Below are positions 1-6,978 of a DNA stretch of 9,132 nt, one piece after another. The DNA comes from CAZBEA01 sp964490835 (lineage in GTDB: Bacteria; Patescibacteriota; Microgenomatia; Levybacterales; GWA1-39-11), in NCBI GenBank assembly GCA_964490835.1, contig CAZBEA010000040.1, forward strand, positions 1-9,132. Reading direction: 5' to 3'. A program made the translations under genes and the position numbers. How positions within the stretch are numbered: the stretch's first letter is position 1; every line of letters begins with the position of its first letter. The notes under the pieces were generated by a model. The model did no database searches. It was not told the origin of the DNA and saw only the letters and a list, made by a program, of their open reading frames with translations.

Positions 1-1
1 A

Positions 2-316
2 CTGAGCTTTTCTCATATACGAAAGAACAATATTTTTTGCATGCGAGCCTTTGACTCAAAAACGCGCGCATATGCCAGGACATGGGCCTTTCCGAGAATT
101 TTCCAAATGGCGCTTGGTATGGAGCCGGTGTATGTCATTGAGATCATTTCACGACATTACGATAAATTATCCGAAGAAGAGAAGATTAAAGTTTTAATTC
201 ACGAGCTAATGCATATTCCCAAAACATTCTCCGGGAATTTGCGACCTCACCAGTATGGTAAAAAAAGCATCAATAAAGAAGTAAAAAAGTTATATGAGCT
301 TTACAATAAATTATGA
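2..316 (+). CDS. Putative zinc metallopeptidase (HExxH), 5' partial at window edge
   Basis: The frame is open from the first complete codon of the window to a TGA at 314-316, giving at least 104 residues, so the gene probably starts upstream. An internal ATG at 41 would give a 91-residue protein, but the 13 codons before it read like part of the same domain (an SHIRKNN segment leading into a CMRAFDSKTRAYARTWAFP segment), so I treat that ATG as internal. Counting from position 2, HELMH lies at residues 67-71 with a further histidine at 83 (NLRPH), which together look like a zinc site: two His in HExxH plus a third His. No signal peptide or membrane segment is visible, so a cytosolic protein is likely. 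It resembles small uncharacterised metallopeptidase-like proteins of archaea and CPR bacteria; the substrate is unknown. It overlaps holA by four bases (ATGA), which suggests translational coupling. The zinc-binding reading is fairly secure, the actual peptidase activity is inferred. Confidence 0.72.
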   Translation: MSFSHIRKNNIFCMRAFDSKTRAYARTWAFPRIFQMALGMEPVYVIEIISRHYDKLSEEEKIKVLIHELMHIPKTFSGNLRPHQYGKKSINKEVKKLYELYNKL

Positions 317-999
317 TTAGGGTTTTGTTTGGTGATAATATTCCGGCTCTTTTTTCCCGATTGCAGGAAATCGAGAAAAATTACGATACCGTCAAAAGGA
401 TTGATTGCCGTAGGGAATCAACAGAGACGATCATTAACGGGATCGTTTCCGACGGACTTTTTGCCGAAAAAAAATTGGTAATTCTTGAAAATGCAGATAA
501 AATTAACTCAAAGTCGGAAGCTGAAATTGCAAAGTATATAAAAGAGATTGAGGATCAGATGTGCGACCTTATTTTGATTAAAAGCACATCACCAAGATCG
601 ACTGTATTTGCGGGTATAAAAACAAACGCTGAGGGTTTTATGCTTCCTAAATTTTTCTTTCTGTTTCTTGATTCACTTTTTCCCGGTAATCCACAAAAAG
701 TGTTGCAGTATTATTCAAATATTCCTGATTCGGTTGACGAACAGATGATTTTTTATTCAGTAGTAAAAAGGGTATGGCAAATGCTTGCGCTCGTTGAGTC
801 CGAGTCCGTTCCGACATTTCTGGGAATTTCTCCCTTCCAACAGGCACGGATCCTTCAGCAGTCAAAAAAATGGACCTATCAGAAATTATTTAAGTTTTAC
901 AAAGAGCTTTTTACAATTGAAAAGGATATCAAAACAAGCAATACTGTTATTTCTGTCAGATACCGACTTGACATCTTGCTATCAACGGGATTAAACTGA
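313..999 (+). CDS. holA: DNA polymerase III delta subunit-like protein, compact form
   Basis: A 228-residue protein resembling the clamp-loader delta subunit, which in bacteria opens the beta sliding clamp during replication. The N-terminal part (residues 1-100) has the delta-like pattern: MIRVLFGDN, then a segment with GLFAEKKLVILENADK (about 48-63), then a hydrophobic strand CDLILIKSTSPRS (84-96). The C-terminal part (about 113-228) reads like the delta collar domain: KFFFLFLDSLFPGNPQKVLQ at 113-132, then helices ending in KLFKFYKELFTIEKDIKTSN and a final RYRLDILL. Typical delta subunits have about 340 residues; here the small lid-like middle domain seems to be missing. The start is the ATG in the ATGA overlap with the metallopeptidase gene; I see no Shine-Dalgarno sequence. 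The next gene starts 13 bases after the TGA stop. The sequence is divergent, so the family assignment rests on pattern and layout, not on one diagnostic motif. Confidence 0.7.
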   Translation: MIRVLFGDNIPALFSRLQEIEKNYDTVKRIDCRRESTETIINGIVSDGLFAEKKLVILENADKINSKSEAEIAKYIKEIEDQMCDLILIKSTSPRSTVFAGIKTNAEGFMLPKFFFLFLDSLFPGNPQKVLQYYSNIPDSVDEQMIFYSVVKRVWQMLALVESESVPTFLGISPFQQARILQQSKKWTYQKLFKFYKELFTIEKDIKTSNTVISVRYRLDILLSTGLN

Positions 1000-1012
1000 A
1001 TCGTTCTACGTC

Positions 1013-2830
1013 ATGGATACATCAATTCAAAATCTGTTAGACACAGCCCTATCCTCGAAAAAACTTAACCAAAAAGCATACGACGAAATAGTAAAGTGGC
1101 TGAGCAACGAAGAATTTTCGGAATTTGTAGAACCTCTCACACAAAAAATTCAAAATCAGGACTGGGATTTTCTAATGGACGCGTTCTATCGGGTTCTGAT
1201 ATTCGGAACCGGGGGGATACGTGGCGTTATGGATATCGGGACTAACCGGATGAATAATTATATGATTCGTTGGGCATCACAAGCATACGCACAATATATT
1301 TTGAAATATAAATCTGAAATCGCCCAGAACGGTATCGCAATAGCGTATGATTCTCGTCATAATTCCGAGCAATTCATGAAGGAGACTGCGCGTGTTTTGG
1401 CAGCCAACGGAATCCCTGTTCATATCTATGATTATTACAAAGCCACACCTCAGCTTTCATTTACCGTTAGGCATTTAGGGTGCGCCGGGGGAATAGTTCT
1501 AACGGCAAGTCACAATCCACCGAAGTTCAACGGGTACAAGGTTTATGATGAACATGGAGTTCAGGTTTTACCCGAAGTTGGTCTTCAAATCGAGGAGCAA
1601 TTCAATACGGTAGGAGAAATTAAGAAGATGACTTTTGAGGAAGCTTTGGAGAAGGGCGTGGTGAGGTATATTTCAAAAGACGTCGATAAAGCATTTGCAG
1701 AATCAGCAAAAACCGCCTCAATTTATGGCGGGAGAAATGTAAAAATTGTATTTTCTCCTCTTCATGGTGTCGGGTCGCAATCCGTTCTACCGGTTCTCAA
1801 AGAATTAGGATTTGAGGATATAGTTTTAGTTGACGAGCAGATGAGTCTTGATGGAGACTTTCCTAACGTTACCGGAAATTTTCCGAACCCTGAATTTCCT
1901 GTTGTTTACGACAAGGCAATCGAACGCGCCAAAAGCGTGAAGGCTGATATTATTTTAGTTTCCGACCCCGATGCTGACAGGCTTGGGATGGCGATCCCGG
2001 ATAAGGAGGGGAATTGGAAGAGTCTCGATGGAAATAGAGGGGCAGTGCTTATGGCGTATTTTATTGCGGATACGCTTCAAAAGAATGGCAAAATGCCACA
2101 AAATCCCGTTATGATAAAGACTTCTGTTACAACAGAGCTCTTTCGTGACGTGGCGGAAAGTTTTGGAATAGAGGTCATTGGTGATCTTTTGGTAGGTTTT
2201 AAATTCATTGGAGACAGAATTGAACATTTGCCGAGCGAGAAGAATTTTATTTTCGCAGCCGAGGAGAGTGTCGGATACCTTTTTGGAACAGCATATCGAG
2301 ACAAAGGAGCAGAAACACCTGCCGTCGTTGCAGCCGAGATGGCAGCGTATTGCAAGGAAAAGGGCATAACTCCGACCGATTTGCTTGAGGAGATATACCA
2401 GAAATGTGGGTATTACGCTGAGCGTCTTTTTTATAAAGAAATTGAAGGGTTTGGGGCGTTCGATCAGATGAATTTGGCGATGAGAAAACTTAGAGAGAAC
2501 CTGCCGAAGGAAATCGGCGGACGGAAGGTTCTGAAGGTTTTGGATAGATCAAATGGTGAAGTTAGAGACGGTCAGACCGGTGAGCTCATCGAGACTCGTG
2601 ACTGGGACAGGGGTGATATGTTATCTTTCTTCTTTACGGATGATGAGCGCACGGCAATTCATGCAAGACCTTCTGGAACCGAGCCCAAGATGAAGTATTA
2701 TACAAATGTAAAAGGGAAAATTCAGGAAAAAACCAAAGAAGAAATTATGAGCGAGGCACAGGTATTGGAAAAAGATATTGCATCAATTTTTGAAGGAATT
2801 TTGTCCACTGTCAAAGTCGACGTATTCTAA
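1013..2830 (+). CDS. Phosphoglucomutase/phosphomannomutase (alpha-D-phosphohexomutase)
   Basis: A 605-residue enzyme that interconverts hexose 6-phosphate and hexose 1-phosphate through a phosphoserine intermediate, in the cytosol. All four family signatures are present: GTGGIRG at 65-71 near the N-terminus; the phosphoserine loop TASHNPP at 164-170 with Ser166 as the phosphorylated residue; the magnesium loop DPDADRLG at 318-325 (Asp318, Asp320, Asp322); the sugar-binding EESVGY at 417-422; and the C-terminal phosphate-binding RPSGTEPK at 552-559. Length and the long N-terminal leader match the larger PgcA/PGM2-type branch (about 580-600 residues) better than the 450-residue ManB/AlgC type. 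Substrate preference (glucose, mannose or both) cannot be read from the sequence; the neighbouring bifunctional isomerase suggests both. ATG 1013 is the only start available after an in-frame stop at 992-994, and no Shine-Dalgarno motif precedes it. The stop TAA is followed directly by the ATG of the next gene. Confidence 0.93.
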   Translation: MDTSIQNLLDTALSSKKLNQKAYDEIVKWLSNEEFSEFVEPLTQKIQNQDWDFLMDAFYRVLIFGTGGIRGVMDIGTNRMNNYMIRWASQAYAQYILKYKSEIAQNGIAIAYDSRHNSEQFMKETARVLAANGIPVHIYDYYKATPQLSFTVRHLGCAGGIVLTASHNPPKFNGYKVYDEHGVQVLPEVGLQIEEQFNTVGEIKKMTFEEALEKGVVRYISKDVDKAFAESAKTASIYGGRNVKIVFSPLHGVGSQSVLPVLKELGFEDIVLVDEQMSLDGDFPNVTGNFPNPEFPVVYDKAIERAKSVKADIILVSDPDADRLGMAIPDKEGNWKSLDGNRGAVLMAYFIADTLQKNGKMPQNPVMIKTSVTTELFRDVAESFGIEVIGDLLVGFKFIGDRIEHLPSEKNFIFAAEESVGYLFGTAYRDKGAETPAVVAAEMAAYCKEKGITPTDLLEEIYQKCGYYAERLFYKEIEGFGAFDQMNLAMRKLRENLPKEIGGRKVLKVLDRSNGEVRDGQTGELIETRDWDRGDMLSFFFTDDERTAIHARPSGTEPKMKYYTNVKGKIQEKTKEEIMSEAQVLEKDIASIFEGILSTVKVDVF

Positions 2831-3607
2831 ATGCTAACTTCAGACAAACTCTTATCTCTCCAAAAGAAAGTCGAAATCGTAGCGCGAAATGCCGGAAAAT
2901 TTGCTTTTGAAAATTGGGCAACTGTTGAAGCGGTCCAAAAGGGTACCTCAGGAGATGTTGTCACTGAAGTTGATAAGAAGCTTGAAGAACAAATTAAAGC
3001 TGAATTGAACGGCTTGGTGGAGACTGCGGCATTTTTAGGCGAGGAATTCGGAGGAAGCAAAACAACAAGTTATACCTGGGTAGTTGATCCAATTGATGGT
3101 ACAAAAAACTATGCACATAGAATGCCGTTGTTTTATGTACAAATTTGTCTGATACACGAAGAAAACCCTATTCTAGCCGTGATCTACGATCCGGTATCCG
3201 ATCACCTTTTTGCAGCGAGCTTTGGGAACGGTGCATTTTTTAACGGAATTAAAGTCCGGGCGGGAAATGAACCTGATATCACGAACTCGACTATTGAAAT
3301 AGACTTTGGAGGAAATGAATTGGTCGAATGGAAGTCTGAAGTTTTTAAGAATCTTGCGCGTGTCTCGTATCGGACCCGTGTCATAGCGGGTCAGTTATCG
3401 GTATATTTGGTAACGGGAGGTATACATGCGTTTGTTGTAGTAAATCCCACGACAAAAATTTGGGATCAGGCGCCCCGGATTATTTTGTTCAAAGAAGCCG
3501 GATTCGATGTTGAGAAATTCGAAGTTGACGGACACAGTGTAATTTTGGCTTCAAAAGGGGAGTTGTTTTTGAAAATAAAGGAAATTATAATGAATACTGT
3601 TGCTTAA
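2831..3607 (+). CDS. Inositol monophosphatase-family sugar phosphatase (possible FBPase)
   Basis: A 258-residue member of the Mg-dependent, lithium-sensitive phosphatase superfamily (IMPase, archaeal IMPase/FBPase, CysQ, HisN). Metal ligands are in place: Glu71 in GEE (70-72), Asp86 and Asp89 in the core motif DPIDGTKNY (86-94), and Asp212 in WDQAP (211-215). Another conserved stretch, GDVVTEVDKKLEEQI, lies at 41-55. Length is normal for the family. Members hydrolyse inositol-1-phosphate, fructose-1,6-bisphosphate, histidinol phosphate or PAP, and sequence alone does not settle which. Placement between a phosphohexomutase and a phosphoglucose isomerase makes a sugar phosphate, possibly fructose-1,6-bisphosphate, the best guess; that is inference. 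The ATG follows the TAA of the upstream gene with no bases between and no Shine-Dalgarno sequence, so ribosome re-initiation is likely. The last codons carry a candidate promoter for the next gene. Confidence 0.87.
   Translation: MLTSDKLLSLQKKVEIVARNAGKFAFENWATVEAVQKGTSGDVVTEVDKKLEEQIKAELNGLVETAAFLGEEFGGSKTTSYTWVVDPIDGTKNYAHRMPLFYVQICLIHEENPILAVIYDPVSDHLFAASFGNGAFFNGIKVRAGNEPDITNSTIEIDFGGNELVEWKSEVFKNLARVSYRTRVIAGQLSVYLVTGGIHAFVVVNPTTKIWDQAPRIILFKEAGFDVEKFEVDGHSVILASKGELFLKIKEIIMNTVA
3563..3591 (+). promoter_or_regulatory. Candidate internal promoter for the PGI/PMI gene
   Basis: TTGTTT at 3563-3568 and a consensus TATAAT at 3586-3591 are separated by exactly 17 bases, the optimal sigma-70 spacing. 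The predicted start near 3598 lies about 10 bases before the ATG at 3608. The element is inside the 3' end of the phosphatase gene, which is AT-rich, so chance occurrence is possible. If real, it would let the isomerase and downstream genes be expressed independently of the replication-linked part of the operon. Confidence 0.4.
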
Positions 3608-4627
3608 ATGAATCCAGCCGATCCATCCAATTTTAGACAAATGTTGCTCGATAGCCCAGGCCAATTTGCCGTCGGGTTTGATATTGCGCGCGATATTCAT
3701 ATTGATGGGGATTTTAGGTCTATAGAGATTTCTGGTATGGGTGGTTCAGCACTTCCAGGAAATTTGTTACGAATATATCTCAGCGATCTTTTTAAGAAAA
3801 ATCCCAATGCCAAAAGATTGGAAGTATATCAGAACCGTTACTATTCACTTCCTCATGAAGCATTCAATAACTGCCTTAATTTTATTTCTTCATACTCAGG
3901 AAATACCGAAGAGACGATTGAATCATTTGAAGAGGCGTTGAAGCACAATCTTAAATGCGTAGGACTTTCAAGCGGTGGAAAAATCGAACAAATGTGTCAT
4001 GAGAATAACGTTCCCCATATAAAGATGCCTGTTCCATTTGAAAACTTTCAGCCAAGACTCGGAACCGGATATTTCTTCGGAGCAGTCATCCAGACGCTTA
4101 TCAACCAAGGACTTATTCCCGATACAAAGGATACAATCCTTGAGACTGCCGAAAAATTAAGGGAAAATATAACACAATTTGAAGAGAAGGGGAAAGAATT
4201 AGCAGAGAAAATTAAAGGAAAAACTCCCGTCATTTACACATCAACCAAATTCAAACCTGTCGCTATGATTTGGAAAATAATGATCAATGAAAACGGAAAA
4301 ACTCCGGCTTTTTGGAATTTCTTTCCTGAGCTTAATCATAACGAAGCAAATGGATTTGTTACACCGCAGGGAAAATTCATAGCCGTTATGCTCAGAGACC
4401 CGCAAGATCATCCGCGAAACTATAAAAGGTTTGAAGTGACAGCTCAGATTTTGAATGAATACGGAACTACATCAGAGATTATTGACTATCTTGAAGGTGA
4501 TATTTTCTATAAAATGTTCTCTTCTTTACTGGTCGGTGGATTTACTTCGTATTATTTGGCGCTCGCGTACGGCAATGACCCAACACCCGTTGAATTGGTC
4601 GAAAAATTTAAAAAGCTTCTCGACTAA
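3608..4627 (+). CDS. Bifunctional phosphoglucose/phosphomannose isomerase
   Basis: A 339-residue SIS-domain aldose-ketose isomerase of the PGI/PMI family best known from Crenarchaeota, which interconverts fructose-6-P with glucose-6-P and mannose-6-P. The first SIS lobe contains ISGMGGSALPGN (41-52) and the phosphate-binding SSYSGNTEET (94-103). The catalytic pair appears as Glu228 in INENGK and His244 in ELNHNE; their 16-residue spacing equals that of Glu203/His219 in the Pyrobaculum aerophilum enzyme (family knowledge). Near the C-terminus, DPTPV has Thr326 and Lys333 follows seven residues later, matching the Thr291/Lys298 pair credited with mannose-6-P activity and base function, so both activities are expected. 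It is distinct from the 550-residue classical Pgi. The ATG abuts the upstream TAA. A candidate promoter lies just upstream. It fits between the phosphohexomutase and the PEP synthase in a gluconeogenic or sugar-nucleotide supply cluster. Confidence 0.9.
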   Translation: MNPADPSNFRQMLLDSPGQFAVGFDIARDIHIDGDFRSIEISGMGGSALPGNLLRIYLSDLFKKNPNAKRLEVYQNRYYSLPHEAFNNCLNFISSYSGNTEETIESFEEALKHNLKCVGLSSGGKIEQMCHENNVPHIKMPVPFENFQPRLGTGYFFGAVIQTLINQGLIPDTKDTILETAEKLRENITQFEEKGKELAEKIKGKTPVIYTSTKFKPVAMIWKIMINENGKTPAFWNFFPELNHNEANGFVTPQGKFIAVMLRDPQDHPRNYKRFEVTAQILNEYGTTSEIIDYLEGDIFYKMFSSLLVGGFTSYYLALAYGNDPTPVELVEKFKKLLD

Positions 4628-4638
4628 CTTCTCCCTTC

Positions 4639-4668
4639 TTGCAATTTGGTTTCAGTTTCCCCAATAAT
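4639..4668 (+). promoter_or_regulatory. Candidate leaderless promoter of ppsA
   Basis: In the 47-base gap before PEP synthase, TTGCAA at 4639-4644 (4 of 6 to the -35 consensus) is followed after 18 bases by AATAAT at 4663-4668 (5 of 6 to the -10 consensus). Exactly 6 bases then separate the -10 box from the ATG at 4675, so the predicted transcription start is the A of the start codon. No Shine-Dalgarno motif occurs in the gap. The same box-6 bases-ATG arrangement recurs at both ends of the 8931-8950 spacer. Confidence 0.45.
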
Positions 4669-4674
4669 AGATAT

Positions 4675-6978
4675 ATGGTTGGACCACAAGATTTTGTTGT
4701 GGAGTTGAAGCATCTGGATAAGGATGATACTCCATATGTTGGTGGTAAAAATGCAAACTTAGGCGAAATGATTCAGGCGGGTTTTCCTGTGCCGGGAGGA
4801 TTTGCGGTTACCGCTCATGCCTATTTTTATTTCCTAAAAGTGAACGGACTTGATGTCAAAATAAAACATCTTCTTGCTACTCTCAATAAAGACAATACCG
4901 ATTCGCTCAACCAGGTCTCTTCTCACATCAGAAAACTGATATCATCTGCGCCGATTCCCGAAGAAATCGTACAGTCGATTTTTGATGAGTATAAAAAAAT
5001 TTCAGGTAAAAAAGATGCGCTGGTAGCGGTCCGATCGTCTGCTACATCGGAGGACTCAAAAGAAGCTTCGTTTGCAGGTCAAAACGAAACGTTCTTAAAT
5101 ATTCAAGGCGAATCTTCGGTCTTGGGATCGGTGAGACTCGCGTGGGCATCATTATTTGAAGCAAGGTCTGTGTATTACCGTGAAGAAAATAAAATTTCTC
5201 ATTTGAAGACAGGAATTGCAGTTGTGGTTCAGAAGATGGTCGAATCTGACTCGTCAGGAATTATGTTTACACTCGACCCTGTTACCGGAGATAAGAAAAA
5301 AATAATAATCGAGGCGATTTTTGGATTGGGGGAATACATCGTCCAGGGAAGAATTACACCCGATCATTTCGAAGTCGGAAAAGATACAGGACGAATTATT
5401 GAAAAAAAAGTAGTTCGTCAGGATGTGTTGCTTACGAAAAAGGGAGCAGGGAATAAAGAATTAAAAGTTCCACTTCTTTCCCGTAACAAGCAAAAAATTT
5501 CCGATGACGATGTCGAAAAACTTGCAAAAATAGGTATCGATCTCGAAAAGCATTACTATTTTCCTCAAGACATAGAGTGGGCAAAAGAGAAGGGTGAATT
5601 GTACATCGTCCAAACTCGGCCTATTACGACTATAGGCAAGAAAAATGAACAAATTGCTCAAGAACACGCCGAATTCTCTGAGGCTATTTCGCGTTCTCAC
5701 GGATCGATTAAAAAGGGAGAGCCGATTCTCGTCGGTGATCCAGCCTCACCTGGTGTGGGAATAGGTCGTGTCAAAGTACTCAATTCACCAAAAGACATAG
5801 GCAAAATTGAAACAGGAGATATTCTCGTTGCTCTTTATACGAACCCCGATTATGTTCCTGCTATGAAGAAATCTGCTGCGATATTGACCGAAAATGGTGG
5901 AAGGACATCGCACGCCGCAATTGTTTCAAGAGAGTTTGGAATTCCGGCAATTGTCGGAATTCCACAAGTGACAAAAAAACTAAAAGACGGGATGGTTATA
6001 ACAGTAGACGGCACGAAGGGGGAAATTTATGAAGGAAGCGTATTGATTCACGAGAAAAAAGAAGAGGCATCTCATTTTAAAACCGCGACCAAAATTTATG
6101 TGAATCTTGCCGAACCGGAACTCGCCGCAAAAGTGGCGCAAAGAGAAGTAGAGGGAATAGGTTTGTTGCGTGCGGAATTCATGATCGCAGAAATTGGTGT
6201 GCATCCCAAAAAATTGATACAGGAGAAAAAACAAAAGATATTTATAGAGAAGATGGTTGAAGGACTTGAAACATTCTGTAAGGCGTTCTACCCGAGGCCG
6301 ATTTTGTATCGAGCGACAGATTTCAAAACAAACGAATACAGAAACTTAGTAGGTGGGAAGGAATTTGAACCGCAAGAGCCAAATCCGATGTTGGGATTTC
6401 GGGGTGCGTACCGATATATCTCCGATCCACGAGTATTCGAACTTGAACTTGAGGCGATAAAGATTGTACGCGAAAAAAAAGGAATGAACAACTTAAACCT
6501 CATGATTCCATTTGTACGAACCGTAAAGGAGTTGGAACAAGTCAAAACGCTTGTAGCAAAATCAGGATTAAGGCGCTCGCACACTTTTAAATTATTCATG
6601 ATGGTGGAGATCCCTTCAAATGTTATTCTTATCGACGATTTCATTGAAGCGGGGATTGACGGTGTGTCGATCGGTTCGAATGACTTAACAATGCTGGTTC
6701 TTGGAACCGATAGAGATAACAGCGAGGTGGCGCACGAATACGACGAGCAAAACGAAGCGGTTTTGTGGGCTTTGGAACGTGTCATAAAAAGCGCAAACGA
6801 ACACCGGATTCCTGTTTCAATTTGTGGGCAGGCGCCCTCGGTGTATCCGTCACTCGTGAAAAAACTTGTAGAGTGGGGGGTAACGAGCGTTTCTGTTTCA
6901 CCTGATGCGATTGACACGACAAGAAGAATAGTTCATGAGGCAGAAATGAAAATTATAAAGGAAGGAAAAAGTGTCTAA
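4675..6978 (+). CDS. ppsA: Phosphoenolpyruvate synthase (pyruvate, water dikinase)
   Basis: PEP synthase makes PEP, AMP and phosphate from pyruvate, ATP and water; it is the entry step of gluconeogenesis. The protein has 767 residues from ATG 4675. The N-terminal ATP-grasp domain (about 20-320) shows VGGKNANLGEM (22-32), VRSSATSEDS (119-128), LDPVTGD (200-206) and QTRPIT (313-318). The swivelling domain has GGRTSHAAIVSRE with phospho-accepting His413. The C-terminal TIM-barrel domain shows LLRAEF (497-502), NPMLGFRGA (570-578), MVEIPS with metal ligand Glu645, GSNDLT (667-672) and the catalytic Cys717 in SICGQAPS. TSHAA instead of E. coli TCHAA, and ICGQAPS, look archaeal. Length is in the family range. 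I choose ATG 4675 over an in-frame TTG at 4639, because the extra 12 residues are unlike the family N-terminus and the leaderless promoter points to this ATG. The enolase homologue overlaps the 3' end by 8 bases. Confidence 0.95.
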   Translation: MVGPQDFVVELKHLDKDDTPYVGGKNANLGEMIQAGFPVPGGFAVTAHAYFYFLKVNGLDVKIKHLLATLNKDNTDSLNQVSSHIRKLISSAPIPEEIVQSIFDEYKKISGKKDALVAVRSSATSEDSKEASFAGQNETFLNIQGESSVLGSVRLAWASLFEARSVYYREENKISHLKTGIAVVVQKMVESDSSGIMFTLDPVTGDKKKIIIEAIFGLGEYIVQGRITPDHFEVGKDTGRIIEKKVVRQDVLLTKKGAGNKELKVPLLSRNKQKISDDDVEKLAKIGIDLEKHYYFPQDIEWAKEKGELYIVQTRPITTIGKKNEQIAQEHAEFSEAISRSHGSIKKGEPILVGDPASPGVGIGRVKVLNSPKDIGKIETGDILVALYTNPDYVPAMKKSAAILTENGGRTSHAAIVSREFGIPAIVGIPQVTKKLKDGMVITVDGTKGEIYEGSVLIHEKKEEASHFKTATKIYVNLAEPELAAKVAQREVEGIGLLRAEFMIAEIGVHPKKLIQEKKQKIFIEKMVEGLETFCKAFYPRPILYRATDFKTNEYRNLVGGKEFEPQEPNPMLGFRGAYRYISDPRVFELELEAIKIVREKKGMNNLNLMIPFVRTVKELEQVKTLVAKSGLRRSHTFKLFMMVEIPSNVILIDDFIEAGIDGVSIGSNDLTMLVLGTDRDNSEVAHEYDEQNEAVLWALERVIKSANEHRIPVSICGQAPSVYPSLVKKLVEWGVTSVSVSPDAIDTTRRIVHEAEMKIIKEGKSV
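5937..5964. repeat. Near-perfect 28-bp palindrome inside ppsA
   Basis: Two arms, TGGAATTCCG at 5937-5946 and CGGAATTCCA at 5955-5964, are exact reverse complements around an 8-base centre containing CAATTG. One base pair (5947/5954) mismatches. Each arm also contains GGAATTCC, itself palindromic. It encodes the GIPAIVGIP stretch just after the phosphohistidine loop of PEP synthase. Protein conservation may explain part of it; a role as a hairpin or binding site is not shown. Confidence 0.6.
6958..6966 (+). promoter_or_regulatory. Shine-Dalgarno site for the enolase homologue
   Basis: A tandem AAGGAAGG run at 6958-6965, five or more bases before GTG 6971, is the only clear Shine-Dalgarno sequence at any gene start in the window. 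It lies inside the 3' end of ppsA and supports the GTG as the true start despite the 8-base overlap. Confidence 0.65.

Noticed and set aside
302..312. TACAAT at 302-307, five bases before the holA ATG, as a leaderless promoter
   Set aside because: The spacing differs from the 6 bases seen elsewhere, no -35 box is visible, and the ATGA overlap with the upstream gene already explains translation; kept only as a weak possibility.
314..999. Alternative genetic code with TGA as glycine
   Set aside because: TGA at 314-316 and 997-999 ends the first two genes at sensible family lengths, and no in-frame TGA interrupts any conserved gene.
4639..4674. TTG start giving a 779-residue PEP synthase
   Set aside because: The 12 extra residues do not look like the family N-terminus, no ribosome site precedes the TTG, and a promoter-like element occupies the stretch with ATG 4675 at leaderless distance.
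6288..6917. 209-residue open frame on the - strand
   Set aside because: It lies wholly antisense to conserved PEP synthase sequence, is rich in Ser/Thr as expected of a shadow frame, and resembles no known family.
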